The notes: generated by a model not told the origin, from the sequence alone. A stretch of 50,311 nucleotides of DNA from an uncultured Clostridium sp. (GCA_946500265.1 CAMMVE010000010.1:1-50311); one strand, 5' to 3'. Positions 8,852 to 17,888 are shown, counted from the first letter of the stretch. Program-made: numbers and translations.

Positions 8852-9565
8852 TTATTCCTTGAACTCATTTGCTAGTTTTCCTATTGCTTTTGTTTCTATT
8901 CTTGAAACATAGCTACGCGATATTCCCATCATTTCAGCTATTTCATGTTGCGTTTTGGGCTTCTTTCCGTTTAAACCAAATCTAAGCTCTATTATAAATT
9001 TTTCTCTATCTTTTAAAACTTCTTTCATTTTTTTATATAGCTTTTTTATTTTAAATTTCAAATCAACCTCTTCTTCTATGCTTCTTTCGTCATTTTCTAA
9101 TACTTCTTGTAAAGTTACTGTATTATCATCCTTATCTTTTCCTATTGGATCTTCCAAATATACTTCTGCATTAAGTTTTTTTGTGCTCCTTAAATACATT
9201 AAAATCTCATTATCTATACATCTTGCGGCATATGTTGCTAATCGTACTCCTTTTGATGCTTCAAAACTATTTATTCCTTTTATAAGCCCTATTGTACCTA
9301 TTGAAATCAAATCGTCTAAATCTGCCTTTGCCGTACTATACTTTTTGCATATATGTGCAACTAATCTTAAATTTCTTTCAATTAAAATATTTCTTGCCTC
9401 TTCATCTCCATTCTTCATTTGTTCTAAATAATTTCTTTCTTCTTCTGCTGTTAATGGTTCAGGAAATAAATTGTTATTTGATATATATCCTAGCATGAAA
9501 ACTGCCGATTTTAAGAATTCTAAAAATGTAAAAGCTCCTAAGCTCCCCAAAAGAGTAGCAAACAT
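8852..9565 (-). CDS. sigK: RNA polymerase sporulation sigma factor SigK (pro-sigma-K)
   Basis: Late mother-cell sigma factor directing spore coat and maturation genes. ATG at 9565 follows GGGAGGTG at 5-nt spacing. The frame is open to 9670, but nothing supports an earlier start. The first 20 or so residues (MFATLLGSLGAFTFLEFLKS) form the hydrophobic pro-sequence that tethers SigK to the membrane until cleavage. Region 2 includes RNLRLVAHICKKY, DLISIGTIGLIKGI and RLATYAARCIDNEIL. Region 4 includes FIIELRFGLNGKKPKTQHEIA and a helix-turn-helix (ISRSYVSRIETKA). The gene is uninterrupted: no skin-type element is present. It is the clearest sign of endospore formation in the window. Confidence 0.95.
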   Translation of the reverse strand: MFATLLGSLGAFTFLEFLKSAVFMLGYISNNNLFPEPLTAEEERNYLEQMKNGDEEARNILIERNLRLVAHICKKYSTAKADLDDLISIGTIGLIKGINSFEASKGVRLATYAARCIDNEILMYLRSTKKLNAEVYLEDPIGKDKDDNTVTLQEVLENDERSIEEEVDLKFKIKKLYKKMKEVLKDREKFIIELRFGLNGKKPKTQHEIAEMMGISRSYVSRIETKAIGKLANEFKE

Positions 9566-9738
9566 AAACGCACCTCCCGCTTTTCTTATACTTTGATTAT
9601 ATGTGCTAGAAAAATTAAAAGTGCATGACCTTAGAAAAAGAATTATTTTATTAATTTTCATTGACCGCATATAATAATTATGATATAATTTGCCTATCTT
9701 GTTTAAAAATATTTTTTCTTTTGAATGGAGGTATATTT

Positions 9739-10092
9739 ATGGCACTTATTCGTCCTTGTGCTGATTTAAGAAATAATTATAACGAAATTTCTAAAATCTG
9801 TCATGAAACTAATGAACCTATGTATATTACTAAAAACGGTACAAACGATTTAGTAATTTTAAGTGATGAAGCTTTTGAGGATATAATTAGAAAAAATTCA
9901 AAAACCGAAGAAGAAAGAATTGATAGACTTGTTGCTGAGCATTTCGATAAACATTATGCTTCTTTTGAGGAATTTAAAAAAGAGATAATTAGAGAAATTG
10001 AAGATTCTATAAGACAAATCGAAGAAGGAAAAGGAATTCCTATGGAAGATATCGTTGCAGAAATGGAGGCTGATTATGACACTGATAAATAA
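9739..10092 (+). CDS. Type II antitoxin, Phd/YefM family
   Basis: 117 residues starting at ATG 9739 with GGAGG at 9727-9731; the upstream in-frame extension to 9661 is not needed. The N-terminal MALIRPCADLRNNYNEISK and YITKNGTNDLVILSDEAFE are typical of the Phd/YefM DNA-binding fold. The C-terminal 50 residues are charged and helical (EEFKKEIIREIEDSIRQIEE), as expected for the toxin-neutralising tail. It overlaps the toxin gene by 17 bp, suggesting translational coupling. It probably represses its own promoter. It is divergent from sigK and one of few plus-strand genes. Confidence 0.9.
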   Translation: MALIRPCADLRNNYNEISKICHETNEPMYITKNGTNDLVILSDEAFEDIIRKNSKTEEERIDRLVAEHFDKHYASFEEFKKEIIREIEDSIRQIEEGKGIPMEDIVAEMEADYDTDK

Positions 10093-10396
10093 GTATAAAA
10101 TCATATGGTCTCCTAATGCTCATTATGAACTACAAAATATTAAATACTATATAAAAAATTATCTAAAAGAAAAAAACACTGCGAAAAATATTGTAAGAAA
10201 AATTTTAAGTTCAATATCCAAGTTATCTTATTTCCCCGAAAAATATGCGAAGATTCAAATCTATAATAAAAATCATAATGTGCGAAAAATGTCTGTAGCT
10301 AATTATTTAGTCATTTATGAAGTCGATAATATATCTCATAAAGTTTTTATTCTACATATTTATCATAGCTCTCAAAATTATTTCAATTATTTATAG
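10076..10396 (+). CDS. Type II toxin, RelE/ParE superfamily
   Basis: 106 residues from ATG 10076, preceded by GGAGG inside the antitoxin gene (at 10065-10069); an upstream ATG at 10055 has no such site. IIWSPNAHYELQNIKYYI and KNIVRKILSSISKLSYFPEKYAK are the first helices of a RelE/ParE fold. VRKMSVANYLVIYEV and VFILHIYHSSQNY form the conserved C-terminal strands. It could be an mRNA interferase (RelE-like) or a gyrase poison (ParE-like); HSSQNY at the end resembles the ParE branch, but I cannot decide. Confidence 0.9.
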   Translation: MTLINKYKIIWSPNAHYELQNIKYYIKNYLKEKNTAKNIVRKILSSISKLSYFPEKYAKIQIYNKNHNVRKMSVANYLVIYEVDNISHKVFILHIYHSSQNYFNYL

Positions 10397-10439
10397 TCTA
10401 ATTTTCTAATCCTATTCATACAATTTATTGGTGATTATT

Positions 10440-11240
10440 TTGAATAAAATTACAAATTTCTTTATTGGCATTTTATTAGGTACTGGTGCTATTTTGCCCG
10501 GAATAAGCAGTGGTGTGATATGTGTCATTTTAGGAATGTATGATAAATTAGTTGAATCTATATTTAATCTATTTAAAGATTTTAAGAAAAATTTTCTCTA
10601 TTTATTTCCTATTGCATTAGGTGGCTTTTTTGGTGTGTTTCTATTTGGAAATATTTTAAAAGCTTTGTTTGATTCATACCCTACTCAGACAAGTTTTTGC
10701 TTTATAGGCTTAATTGCAGGTAGTATTCCTATTCTAATTAAAAAAATAAATAAAGAACATACTTTTAAATTGCGTTATGCTTTATTTACGATTATTGCAT
10801 TTTCGGTTGGATGTCTTCTTGTTTTTTTAGAAAATCATATTAGTGCTAATTATGAAATAACAAATTTTTCAACCTTGTTTTTGGTTACTTATGGTTTTTT
10901 AATGTCTATTGGTGTTGTTGTACCAGGTGTTAGCAATACCCTTATTTTAATGTGTATTGGCATATATCCTGTGTATTTAAACGCTATAGCAACCTTAAAC
11001 TTATCCGTATTATTCCCTATGGGAATAGGACTCGTTCTTGGTTGCCTATTTTTCTTGTTTATAATTAAGTTTTTGTTAGAACATTATTATATGCAAACAT
11101 ATTATTCAATAATTGGTTTTACTCTTGGCAGTATGTTAGTATTGTATTCTCCTCTAAGCTTTGACTTCAATAGCTCTTTATGTATAGTCTTACTAATAAT
11201 TGGATTTGCTGTCGCATCTAAATTTGAAAAACTGAGCTAA
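10440..11240 (+). CDS. DUF368 integral membrane protein
   Basis: About 266 residues with around eight hydrophobic segments. The N-terminal FFIGILLGTGAILPGISSG and the related internal GVVVPGVSNTLILMCIGIY form the duplicated GxxPGxS signature of DUF368, which in other bacteria is linked to undecaprenyl-phosphate recycling. No ATG start exists. TTG 10440, preceded by GGTGATT, gives the usual family N terminus; TTG 10428 and GTG 10431 are alternatives. Its 3' end overlaps the converging U32 gene by 4 bp. Confidence 0.85.
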   Translation: MNKITNFFIGILLGTGAILPGISSGVICVILGMYDKLVESIFNLFKDFKKNFLYLFPIALGGFFGVFLFGNILKALFDSYPTQTSFCFIGLIAGSIPILIKKINKEHTFKLRYALFTIIAFSVGCLLVFLENHISANYEITNFSTLFLVTYGFLMSIGVVVPGVSNTLILMCIGIYPVYLNAIATLNLSVLFPMGIGLVLGCLFFLFIIKFLLEHYYMQTYYSIIGFTLGSMLVLYSPLSFDFNSSLCIVLLIIGFAVASKFEKLS

Positions 11241-12472
11241 TTGCTCTTCTTTCTCCTCAAAATCCAGCCATTTTTGCATTCTATTGGCAAGTGCATCTTT
11301 ATGCTTTGTCCTGCTTTTCCTGGATTTACAAATTCCACTTCTGCCTCTGTATCAGTATCCCACAATTTGTCTATTGTAAACTCATATGGCTCAATTTTTT
11401 CAGGAATTAATATTTCCATTGTATCTCCAACATTTAGCTTATTTCTAATTTCTATTATGGATTTATCCTTATTATATTCTAATATTTTTCCACCGAACTC
11501 ATAATCAGGGTTATATTGCTTTCCATCATATTCTTGAAAATCTTTGTTGTTCCTGTCATCAAAATAAAATGTAGTAAGCCCTCTTGTCTTTGTTTTTTCA
11601 ATTTCTTTAAGGTATTTTGTATAATCATAGTCTTTTGGAGATTTAAAATAATCATCAATAGCATTCCTATAGCAATTTACAATACTTGCTAAGTAATACT
11701 CTGTTTTAAGTCTACCTTCTATTTTTAAACTATCTATACCCATTTCTATAATTTCTGGAATTTCTTTAATTAGGCACAAATCCTTTGAAGAAAAAATGTA
11801 TGTACCTTTTTCGTCATGCTCTACAGGCATAAGATTTCCAGGCTTATTGTGCTCTTCAACATAAACATTATATGCCCATCTGCAACTTTGTGCACAGTCT
11901 CCAAGATTTGCACTTCTTGATGCCAAAAAGTCACTTAAAAAGCATCTGCCAGAATATCCAAAGCAAATTGCTCCATGAACAAATATCTCTACTTCGAGCC
12001 CTTGTGGTTTGTTTTCCATAATCTGGCGTATTTGCTCTTTATTCATTTCTCTACCTAAAATAACTCTTTTAGCACCATTTCTATACCAAAAATTAGCCGA
12101 ATGATAGCTAACTGTATTTGCTTGAGTGCTGATATGTATATCCACATCAGGAGCATATTCTTTAAGAATATCTATTACACCTCCATCTGATGCAATAATT
12201 CCATCTACTTTTAAATCATTAAGCATTTTCGCTTGTTTTTTTATTTCTTCATAATATTCATCCCATGCATATATATTAATAGCAGCATAAACCCTTTTAC
12301 CAATACTATGTGCATATTCAATAGTTTTTGCCAAATCGTTATCATCTACTTCTGCTCTACTTCTTAATGATAAACTTCCTGTTCCACAATACACTGCATC
12401 TGCTCCATATAGAAAAGCTGTTTTAGCTTTTTCAAAAGAACCTGCTGGTGCTAATAACTCTGGTTTTCTCAT
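11237..12472 (-). CDS. trhP: U32 family protein, probable tRNA uridine-34 hydroxylase (TrhP type)
   Basis: The 'peptidase U32' family is now tied to prephenate-dependent hydroxylation of RNA; TrhP makes 5-hydroxyuridine at tRNA position 34. 411 residues begin MRKPELLAPAGSFEKAKTA. VHGAICFGYSGRCFLSDF and NLGDCAQSCRWAY supply the conserved Cys residues of the family, and SLKIEGRLKTEYYLASIV follows. A C-terminal beta-barrel domain (about 320-405, VGDTMEILIPEK) fits the longer TrhP-like branch. TrmR, which methylates the product, is encoded 3 kb away at 15325-15912, supporting this assignment over the 23S rRNA enzyme RlhA. Confidence 0.8.
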   Translation of the reverse strand: MRKPELLAPAGSFEKAKTAFLYGADAVYCGTGSLSLRSRAEVDDNDLAKTIEYAHSIGKRVYAAINIYAWDEYYEEIKKQAKMLNDLKVDGIIASDGGVIDILKEYAPDVDIHISTQANTVSYHSANFWYRNGAKRVILGREMNKEQIRQIMENKPQGLEVEIFVHGAICFGYSGRCFLSDFLASRSANLGDCAQSCRWAYNVYVEEHNKPGNLMPVEHDEKGTYIFSSKDLCLIKEIPEIIEMGIDSLKIEGRLKTEYYLASIVNCYRNAIDDYFKSPKDYDYTKYLKEIEKTKTRGLTTFYFDDRNNKDFQEYDGKQYNPDYEFGGKILEYNKDKSIIEIRNKLNVGDTMEILIPEKIEPYEFTIDKLWDTDTEAEVEFVNPGKAGQSIKMHLPIECKNGWILRRKKSN

Positions 12473-12498
12473 TTAAAAATCTCTCCTTCTTCTTTCCC

Positions 12499-12636
12499 TT
12501 GGACAAAAGGGACACTCCTTTTTGTCCATTTTTTTGGACATTTGGGACACTCCTGCTGTTTTAATAGCCATAAGCGAACAAGAACTGTCCCCTTCGTCCA
12601 TTTTTTTGGACGTTTAAGAGTGTCCCTTTTGTCCAA
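12499..12636. repeat. GGGACA composite palindrome (family B)
   Basis: A perfect 19-bp outer inverted repeat (TTGGACAAAAGGGACACTC at 12499, complement at 12618-12636) encloses shorter GGGACA/TGTCC units. It lies between U32 and trmL on the minus strand. Related blocks are at 15943, 17889 and 32657. Confidence 0.85.
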
Positions 12637-12647
12637 GTTCGACTCTT

Positions 12648-13175
12648 CTAATCAAAATATTTGCTAATTTCTTCTAGTCCTTCAAATTCCTTTTGTCTCA
12701 TTATATCATATACTACAATTGCTACTGAATTCGATAAATTTAAAGAACGTAAAGTTGGTCTCATTGGTATTCTAATTGTTTTATCTATATATTTTAATAA
12801 AACATCTTCTGGTAATCCTTTTGTTTCTTTACCAAATAACACAAATACATCTTTCATGTTTTTGTAATCTGGTTCAGAATATACCTGTTTTCCTTTTGTT
12901 GTTACAAAGAACATATTATTTTCTTCTGGTTTATATTTTTCTAAAAACTTTTCAAAAGATAAGTGCTCTTCTATATCTAGCTTGTCCCAATAGTCAAGTC
13001 CCGCTCTTTTTACAGCTTTTTCGGAAATGCTAAATCCTAATGGATATACTAAATGCAATTTTGCTCCTATGGCTGCACAGGTTCTAGCAATATTTCCTGT
13101 ATTTTGTGGTATTTCTGGTTCTACTAAAACAACATTTAACATTTTCTTATTCGATGTGCTCATATTTTGAAGCAC
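12648..13175 (-). CDS. trmL: tRNA (cytidine/uridine-34-2'-O)-methyltransferase TrmL (SPOUT)
   Basis: Methylates the ribose at the wobble position of leucine tRNAs. LNVVLVEPEIPQNTGNIART opens the SpoU-type trefoil-knot fold. LVYPLGF, VLFGKETKGLP and IRIPMRPTLRSLNLSNSVAI are the three diagnostic SAM-binding motifs. The frame opens at a TTG (13193). The best start is GTG 13175, preceded by GAGAGGAG at 8 nt; ATG 13142 (MLNVVLV), the usual family start, has no ribosome binding site. The product is about 175 aa. Confidence 0.92.
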   Translation of the reverse strand: MLQNMSTSNKKMLNVVLVEPEIPQNTGNIARTCAAIGAKLHLVYPLGFSISEKAVKRAGLDYWDKLDIEEHLSFEKFLEKYKPEENNMFFVTTKGKQVYSEPDYKNMKDVFVLFGKETKGLPEDVLLKYIDKTIRIPMRPTLRSLNLSNSVAIVVYDIMRQKEFEGLEEISKYFD

Positions 13176-13353
13176 ATCATTTACTCCTCTCAAAATATTT
13201 ATTTTTTGGTTTTTAGTTTTTATCTTCTATGCCTTCCTCTTTTATGTATTACCCTTATACATAATTAAACTTATTAGGCTAATATTGTTTCTTCTTGGTG
13301 TGTTTCCTTTTGCCTTTTCTATTTTATACTTTTATATACATTCTTTGAATATT

Positions 13354-14037
13354 CTAACTCCTACTAGGCAAAAATGGTATAATTTTTCCAACAAAATCTC
13401 CGAAGTTTTGAGACTGCAAAATAACTTTTCCTGGTCCTACTAATCTTGTTAAGAATAGTCCTTCTCCTCCTAAGAAAATATTTCCGAGTCCTTTTACAGT
13501 CTCAACTTCATATGAAACACTAGGTTCAAATGCAACAACATTTCCTGTATCTACCTTAAGAATTTCTCCTGGGGCTAATTCTTTTTCTATTTGATCTCCG
13601 TCAACCTCTAAAAATAGCATTCCTCTTCCTGTAGCCTTTTGTAAAATAAAGCCCTCTCCACCTACTAATCCTGCACTTATTCTTTTTGTGAAAATCACAG
13701 ATGTTTCAACAGAATCTTCTGCACATAGAAATGCATTTTTCTGTAATATCATTCCATTAGGAGCTTGATTTAAATCAACCGGAATTACATTTCCTGGTAC
13801 AGTTGTTGCAAATCCGATAACAGCCCCATCCACTTCTGCTGTATAATTTGCCATAAAAATAGACTCTCCTGTAAACATTCTACCAAGACTTTTCATTATT
13901 CCCCCTCTGGCATTTGTTTTCATGGTAATTCCATTTGTTTGATATGACATACCTCCTCTTTGAGTATATACAGTTTCTCCTCTACTTAAAGTCATTTCAA
14001 CTACTGGTACAGTTTGCCCTAAAACCTTGTATTGCAT
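13354..14037 (-). CDS. AIM24/TIGR00266 family protein
   Basis: A 227-residue all-beta protein. The N terminus MQYKVLGQTVPVVEMTL and repeated Gly-rich strands (VGGEGFILQKATGRGMLFLE, GGEGLFLTRLVGPGKVILQ) match the bacterial AIM24/TIGR00266 family. No biochemical function is established for it. No signal peptide or membrane helix is visible. ATG 14037 follows AAAAGGGGGAGTAATTT. It is monocistronic and divergent from the CmpB-like gene. Confidence 0.85.
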   Translation of the reverse strand: MQYKVLGQTVPVVEMTLSRGETVYTQRGGMSYQTNGITMKTNARGGIMKSLGRMFTGESIFMANYTAEVDGAVIGFATTVPGNVIPVDLNQAPNGMILQKNAFLCAEDSVETSVIFTKRISAGLVGGEGFILQKATGRGMLFLEVDGDQIEKELAPGEILKVDTGNVVAFEPSVSYEVETVKGLGNIFLGGEGLFLTRLVGPGKVILQSQNFGDFVGKIIPFLPSRS

Positions 14038-14272
14038 AAATTACTCCCCCTTTTATTTCTATTTATAATATAATTATTATCATATTAACTGCTATATTCA
14101 TTGATTTTTCTAAATAAATCATCAATATTATATTTTAATATTGATAATATGTCAACCTCCATAATATTCATTGGATTCTTATGTATAAAGACAAATTATT
14201 ATATTTTTCTTAATATGATTTACTTTTCGCCTGAAATTTGGTATTATATTTTATGTGAAAGGAATGGGAATT

Positions 14273-14869
14273 ATGGGGAAAATAAAAACGAGTGACGAAG
14301 GCATAAGTATTGAAAACACAAATCACAAAAGAAATATAACTAGAAAAAAATTACCACGAGTATATTTATATTTCATATATTTTATATTATTTGCATTTAT
14401 TGGTTGGTTACTAGAAACTTGTTTTAGTTTTTATGCACTAGGTCATTTTACAAAAAGAGGCTTTCTTTATGGCCCTTTATGCCCTATTTATGGATGGGGT
14501 GCATTAATTCTAATCATGTTTTTTGGAAGATATAGAAAAAACAATTTAAAACTTTTTATATATGCTGCAATTGTTTTTACTGCATTTGAATATCTAGTAA
14601 GTTATGGTATGGAAGCATTATTCTCACTAAAATGGTGGGATTATACAGAAGAATTCATGAACTTAAATGGACGCGTAAGTATATTTTATACTTTTGCTTG
14701 GGGAATAATTGCTATATTATTTATCAATTTTATTTACCCATTTTTCAAAAAGAAACTAAACATACTGTTATCTAAAATTCCGTATAAAGTTCAAGTAACT
14801 ATTGTGTATATATTGTTCACAGTATTTATTACTGATACAGTACTATCATGTATAAAGAACTTAGTATAA
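14273..14869 (+). CDS. Putative ABC-transporter-type permease, CmpB family
   Basis: Integral membrane protein of about 198 residues with four or five hydrophobic helices. The family signature is clear: FAFIGWLLETCFSFYALGHF, RGFLYGPLCPIYGWGAL and WWDYTEEFMNLNGRVSIFY. Despite the family name no ATPase partner is nearby, and the transport role is unproven. The frame is open from GTG 14255; ATG 14273 has GGA at about 9 nt and is preferred. It is followed by its own terminator. Confidence 0.85.
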   Translation: MGKIKTSDEGISIENTNHKRNITRKKLPRVYLYFIYFILFAFIGWLLETCFSFYALGHFTKRGFLYGPLCPIYGWGALILIMFFGRYRKNNLKLFIYAAIVFTAFEYLVSYGMEALFSLKWWDYTEEFMNLNGRVSIFYTFAWGIIAILFINFIYPFFKKKLNILLSKIPYKVQVTIVYILFTVFITDTVLSCIKNLV

Positions 14870-14874
14870 ATTTT

Positions 14875-14908
14875 ACCCAAAGGAGATAGAACCCTTTGGG
14901 TATTTTGT
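14875..14908 (+). terminator. Terminator of the CmpB-family gene
   Basis: Stem ACCCAAAGG/CCTTTGGGT with a short loop, followed by ATTTTGT, 6 bp after the stop codon. Confidence 0.8.
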
Positions 14909-14944
14909 AACTTTTGAAAAAAGCAAAAAATTTGTCGAATTTAC

Positions 14945-14973
14945 TGGACATTTGTGGAAAAATAAGGTATAAT
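14945..14973 (+). promoter_or_regulatory. Sigma-A type promoter of the 70-aa orphan gene
   Basis: TGGACA (14945-14950), 17-bp spacer, TATAAT (14968-14973), 50 bp upstream of the start codon. Confidence 0.7.
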
Positions 14974-15023
14974 ATTTTATGTAAATGAAGTTTTTTACAT
15001 TAATTAAAAGGAGGATTATCTCT

Positions 15024-15236
15024 ATGGCAACAAATCGGTTTCAAATTTGGCAAGAAAAAGAAGATTACCATGACTGGAAACGTTGCCTAGAGAAGGCAAT
15101 AGGCCGGTCAGATTATGTTAGAGTTAGAGAACTAGCTGAGGAAGGTATTTCCTTTGATTATGATTTCCCTTTGATTTCTGATAAAGAAGCTTTGGAAATC
15201 ATTCGTAAGATAAGAGACGAAGTCTCGAACGATTAA
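15024..15236 (+). CDS. Small orphan protein (70 aa), GC-richer than its neighbours
   Basis: I do not recognise it. ATG 15024 follows AAAAGGAGG at 9 nt; an in-frame ATG at 14985 has no such site. The product (MATNRFQIWQEKEDYHDWKR...) is a charged, mostly helical soluble protein with no signal peptide. It has its own consensus promoter and a strong terminator, so it is an independent unit. Base composition and codon use differ from the flanks, and it contains two in-frame CGG codons (AAT CGG TTT; GGC CGG TCA), which otherwise are nearly absent. This suggests transfer or unusual selection on this gene. Its terminator loop is identical to that of the orphan gene at 45761. Confidence 0.75.
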   Translation: MATNRFQIWQEKEDYHDWKRCLEKAIGRSDYVRVRELAEEGISFDYDFPLISDKEALEIIRKIRDEVSND

Positions 15237-15291
15237 TTATTCTGATTACAAGTGAGAACTGTGCTATAATTTGGTAGCCGCCTCCTAAAGA

Positions 15292-15325
15292 ACCCCCAGG
15301 AGCTATTGTTCCTGGGGGTCATTTT
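15292..15325 (+). terminator. Strong GC-rich terminator with loop GCTATTGT
   Basis: Perfect 10-bp stem ACCCCCAGGA/TCCTGGGGGT around GCTATTGT, followed by CATTTTTATTTT. It ends the 70-aa gene; trmR converges onto it from the other side. Confidence 0.92.
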
Positions 15326-15912
15326 TATTTTCTTTTTGCAATTGCAAGCCCGTCTCCTACCTCTAAAATTTTTGTGTCCAGTGTTTCATTTTCTTGCAAT
15401 TCTTTTAAAAACTCTCTTAAATTTCTTACTGCTGTACGTTGTTTATGTTTATTATAATCGCTTAGCACATATCCTTTATATAAAACATTGTCGGCAAATA
15501 TTATTCCATTTGGTGCTAACATTCGTAATGCTTCTTTTAGAAAGAAAGGATATTTTCCTTTAGATGCATCAATGAATACCATGTCATAACTTTTATTTAA
15601 CGTTGGAAGGATCTCTACCGCATCTCCTTCTATTACATTGATTTTGCCAGATACTTCTGCTAGTTTAATGTTTCTATATGCTTCTTCTACTCTATCGTGT
15701 TCTCTTTCTATAGTATCTATCATACCGCCTTCTTTTAGGAATTCTGAAAAACAAATTGCAGAATATCCAACAGCTGTACCAATTTCTAAAATATTTAGAG
15801 GCTTATTCTTTTTTAATTCCTCTTCAATTACTATTAAAGTGTCATCCATTATAATTGGAATATGTTCTTCTAAAGCCTTTTTCTTTATATTTTCAAGTTC
15901 TAATTTATTCAC
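15325..15912 (-). CDS. trmR: O-methyltransferase, probable tRNA 5-hydroxyuridine methyltransferase TrmR
   Basis: SAM-dependent class I methyltransferase of 195 residues. ILEIGTAVGYSAICF is motif I, DTIEREHDRVEEAYRNI motif II, and DMVFIDASKGKYPFFL with IIFADNVLYKGYV gives the metal-binding Asp residues of COMT-like enzymes. TrmR (YrrM) converts 5-hydroxyuridine-34 of tRNA to 5-methoxyuridine, tuning wobble decoding. In Bacillus it is clustered with U32 genes; here the U32 gene lies 3 kb away. A plain catechol-type O-methyltransferase remains possible. Confidence 0.82.
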   Translation of the reverse strand: MNKLELENIKKKALEEHIPIIMDDTLIVIEEELKKNKPLNILEIGTAVGYSAICFSEFLKEGGMIDTIEREHDRVEEAYRNIKLAEVSGKINVIEGDAVEILPTLNKSYDMVFIDASKGKYPFFLKEALRMLAPNGIIFADNVLYKGYVLSDYNKHKQRTAVRNLREFLKELQENETLDTKILEVGDGLAIAKRK

Positions 15913-15942
15913 TTGCTTATCTTCACCTGCTCTCTTTTTACT

Positions 15943-16041
15943 TTGAACAAAAGGGACACTCCTTTTTGTTCAAATTTTTAAACTTTTTGGAGTGTCCCTT
16001 CTGTCTCATTTTTGGGACAAAGGAACCATCCCCTTGTCTCA
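15943..16041. repeat. GGGACA composite palindrome (family B)
   Basis: TTGAACAAAAGGGACACTCC, its near-complement GGAGTGTCCCTT, and a second unit (TTTGGGACAAAGGAACCATCC, then CCTTGTCTCA) occupy the trmR-typA gap, right up to the typA stop. The second unit resembles REP sequences seen in other Firmicutes. Confidence 0.8.
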
Positions 16042-17856
16042 TTATTCTTTTCTTCTTGCTTCTCTTTCTCTAGTTTTGCTGTCTAATATTTTCTTTCTTA
16101 GACGTATATTCTTTGGTGTTACTTCTACTAGTTCATCATCTTGTATAAATTCTATTGCTTTTTCTAGTGATAGTTTTATTGGTGGTACTAGTCTTAATGC
16201 ATCGTCTGAACCTGATGCTCTAGTGTTTGTTAAGTGTTTTTCTTTACATACATTTATAGATATATCTTCATTTCTTGAGTTTATACCTACTATCATTCCT
16301 TCATACACTTCAACACCTGCTCCTATGAATAGTTCTCCTCTTTCTTGCGCATTGTATAGTCCATATGTTACTGATGTTCCTTGCTCAAATGCTACTAACA
16401 CTCCTCTTGTACGTGCTTGGATATCTCCCTTATATGGCTCATAGCAGTCAAATATGCTATTCATTGTTCCTTCGCCTTTTGTATCTGTTAAGAATTCTGT
16501 TCTATAACCAATTATTCCTCTTGCTGGAATTTTGAATTCTACTTTTGTATGTCCTGGTTCTGCTGGCTCCATATTTATCATTTCTGCTTTACGTCTTCCT
16601 AATTTTTCAATTACATTTCCTATGCAGTCATCTGGTACATTTACTACTAATCTTTCCATTGGCTCACATTTTACGCCATCAATTTCTTTGAAAATAACCT
16701 TTGGACGAGATACTAGTAATTCAAATCCTTCTCTTCTCATGTTCTCAATTAGAACTGATAAATGAAGCTCTCCACGTCCGCAAACTTCAAAGCTATCTGC
16801 TGAGTTTGTTTCTTTTACACGCAAGCTAACATTTCTTTCAAGTTCTTTCATTAATCTATCTCTAATATGTCTTGATGTTACAAATTGACCTTCTTTTCCT
16901 GCAAATGGTCCATTATTTACGCTAAATGTCATGGATACAGTTGGTTCATCTATATCAACAAATGGAATTTTTTCAGGATTATTTATATCACAAATTGTAT
17001 CTCCAATATTGATATCTGCAACGCCTGATACACATACTATATCTCCAGCAGTTACGGCTTCTGCTTCTACTCTTTTTAATCCTTGATAAGTAAATAGTTT
17101 TGCTAATTTACCATTTTCTGTTTTGTCTTGCTTGCAAACAGCTACACTCATTCCAGAGCGTATTTCTCCTCTTTCAATTCTTCCTATTGCAATTCTTCCT
17201 AAATAATCGTCATAATCTATGTTTGATACTAGCATTTGCATGCTTCCTTCTGTATCACATTTTGGTGGTTCTATTGTTGATATAATTGTGTCAAATATGC
17301 AATTTACATTATCGCTTTCATCCTCTAAATGCATTTTTGCAATACCATTTTTTGCAGATGCATATATTACTGGAAAGTCTAATTGATCATCATTTGCATT
17401 TAAATCTATGAATAATTCTAATACTTTATCAACAACCTTAAGTGGCTCTGCACCTGGTCTATCTATTTTATTGATTATTACTATTGGTTTTAAGTTTAAA
17501 GCAAGAGATTTCTTCAAAACTTCTCTTGTTTGTGGCATTGGTCCTTCAAAAGCATCAACTAATAAAAGTACACCATCTACCATTTTCAAAACACGCTCTA
17601 CTTCTCCTCCAAAGTCAGCATGCCCTGGTGTATCTACTATATTTATTTTTACGCCATTATACATAACAGATGTATTTTTAGCTAAGATAGTTATTCCTCT
17701 TTCCTTTTCTATATCGTTAGAGTCCATTATTCTCTCATCTACTTGCTCATTTGCTCTAAATACATGGCTCTGTTTTAAAAGTGCGTCCACCAATGTTGTT
17801 TTTCCATGGTCTACGTGTGCGATTATTGCTACATTTCTAATGTTTTCGTTTATCAT
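16042..17856 (-). CDS. typA: Ribosome-associated GTPase TypA/BipA
   Basis: EF-G-like translational GTPase that binds the 70S ribosome and helps 50S assembly and stress adaptation. 604 residues is the normal length. G1 is AHVDHGKTTL, G2 lies around ERGITILAKNT, G3 is DTPGHADFGGEVERVL, G4 is NKIDRPGA and G5 is YASAKNG. Domain II and EF-G-like domains III and V follow, then the BipA-specific C-terminal domain (VTYGLYNAQERGELFIGAG; basic tail RKKILDSKTREREARRKE). It is flanked by family B palindromes on both sides, so probably transcribed alone. Confidence 0.97.
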   Translation of the reverse strand: MINENIRNVAIIAHVDHGKTTLVDALLKQSHVFRANEQVDERIMDSNDIEKERGITILAKNTSVMYNGVKINIVDTPGHADFGGEVERVLKMVDGVLLLVDAFEGPMPQTREVLKKSLALNLKPIVIINKIDRPGAEPLKVVDKVLELFIDLNANDDQLDFPVIYASAKNGIAKMHLEDESDNVNCIFDTIISTIEPPKCDTEGSMQMLVSNIDYDDYLGRIAIGRIERGEIRSGMSVAVCKQDKTENGKLAKLFTYQGLKRVEAEAVTAGDIVCVSGVADINIGDTICDINNPEKIPFVDIDEPTVSMTFSVNNGPFAGKEGQFVTSRHIRDRLMKELERNVSLRVKETNSADSFEVCGRGELHLSVLIENMRREGFELLVSRPKVIFKEIDGVKCEPMERLVVNVPDDCIGNVIEKLGRRKAEMINMEPAEPGHTKVEFKIPARGIIGYRTEFLTDTKGEGTMNSIFDCYEPYKGDIQARTRGVLVAFEQGTSVTYGLYNAQERGELFIGAGVEVYEGMIVGINSRNEDISINVCKEKHLTNTRASGSDDALRLVPPIKLSLEKAIEFIQDDELVEVTPKNIRLRKKILDSKTREREARRKE

Positions 17857-17888
17857 TTTAATTACCCCTATCCTAAATTTATGATTCT

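Noticed and set aside
8852..9670. A skin-like element or recombinase interrupting sigK
   Set aside because: The gene is continuous from pro-sequence to region 4.
14985..15023. Upstream in-frame ATG extending the 70-aa orphan
   Set aside because: No ribosome binding site there, while AAAAGGAGG is correctly spaced from ATG 15024.
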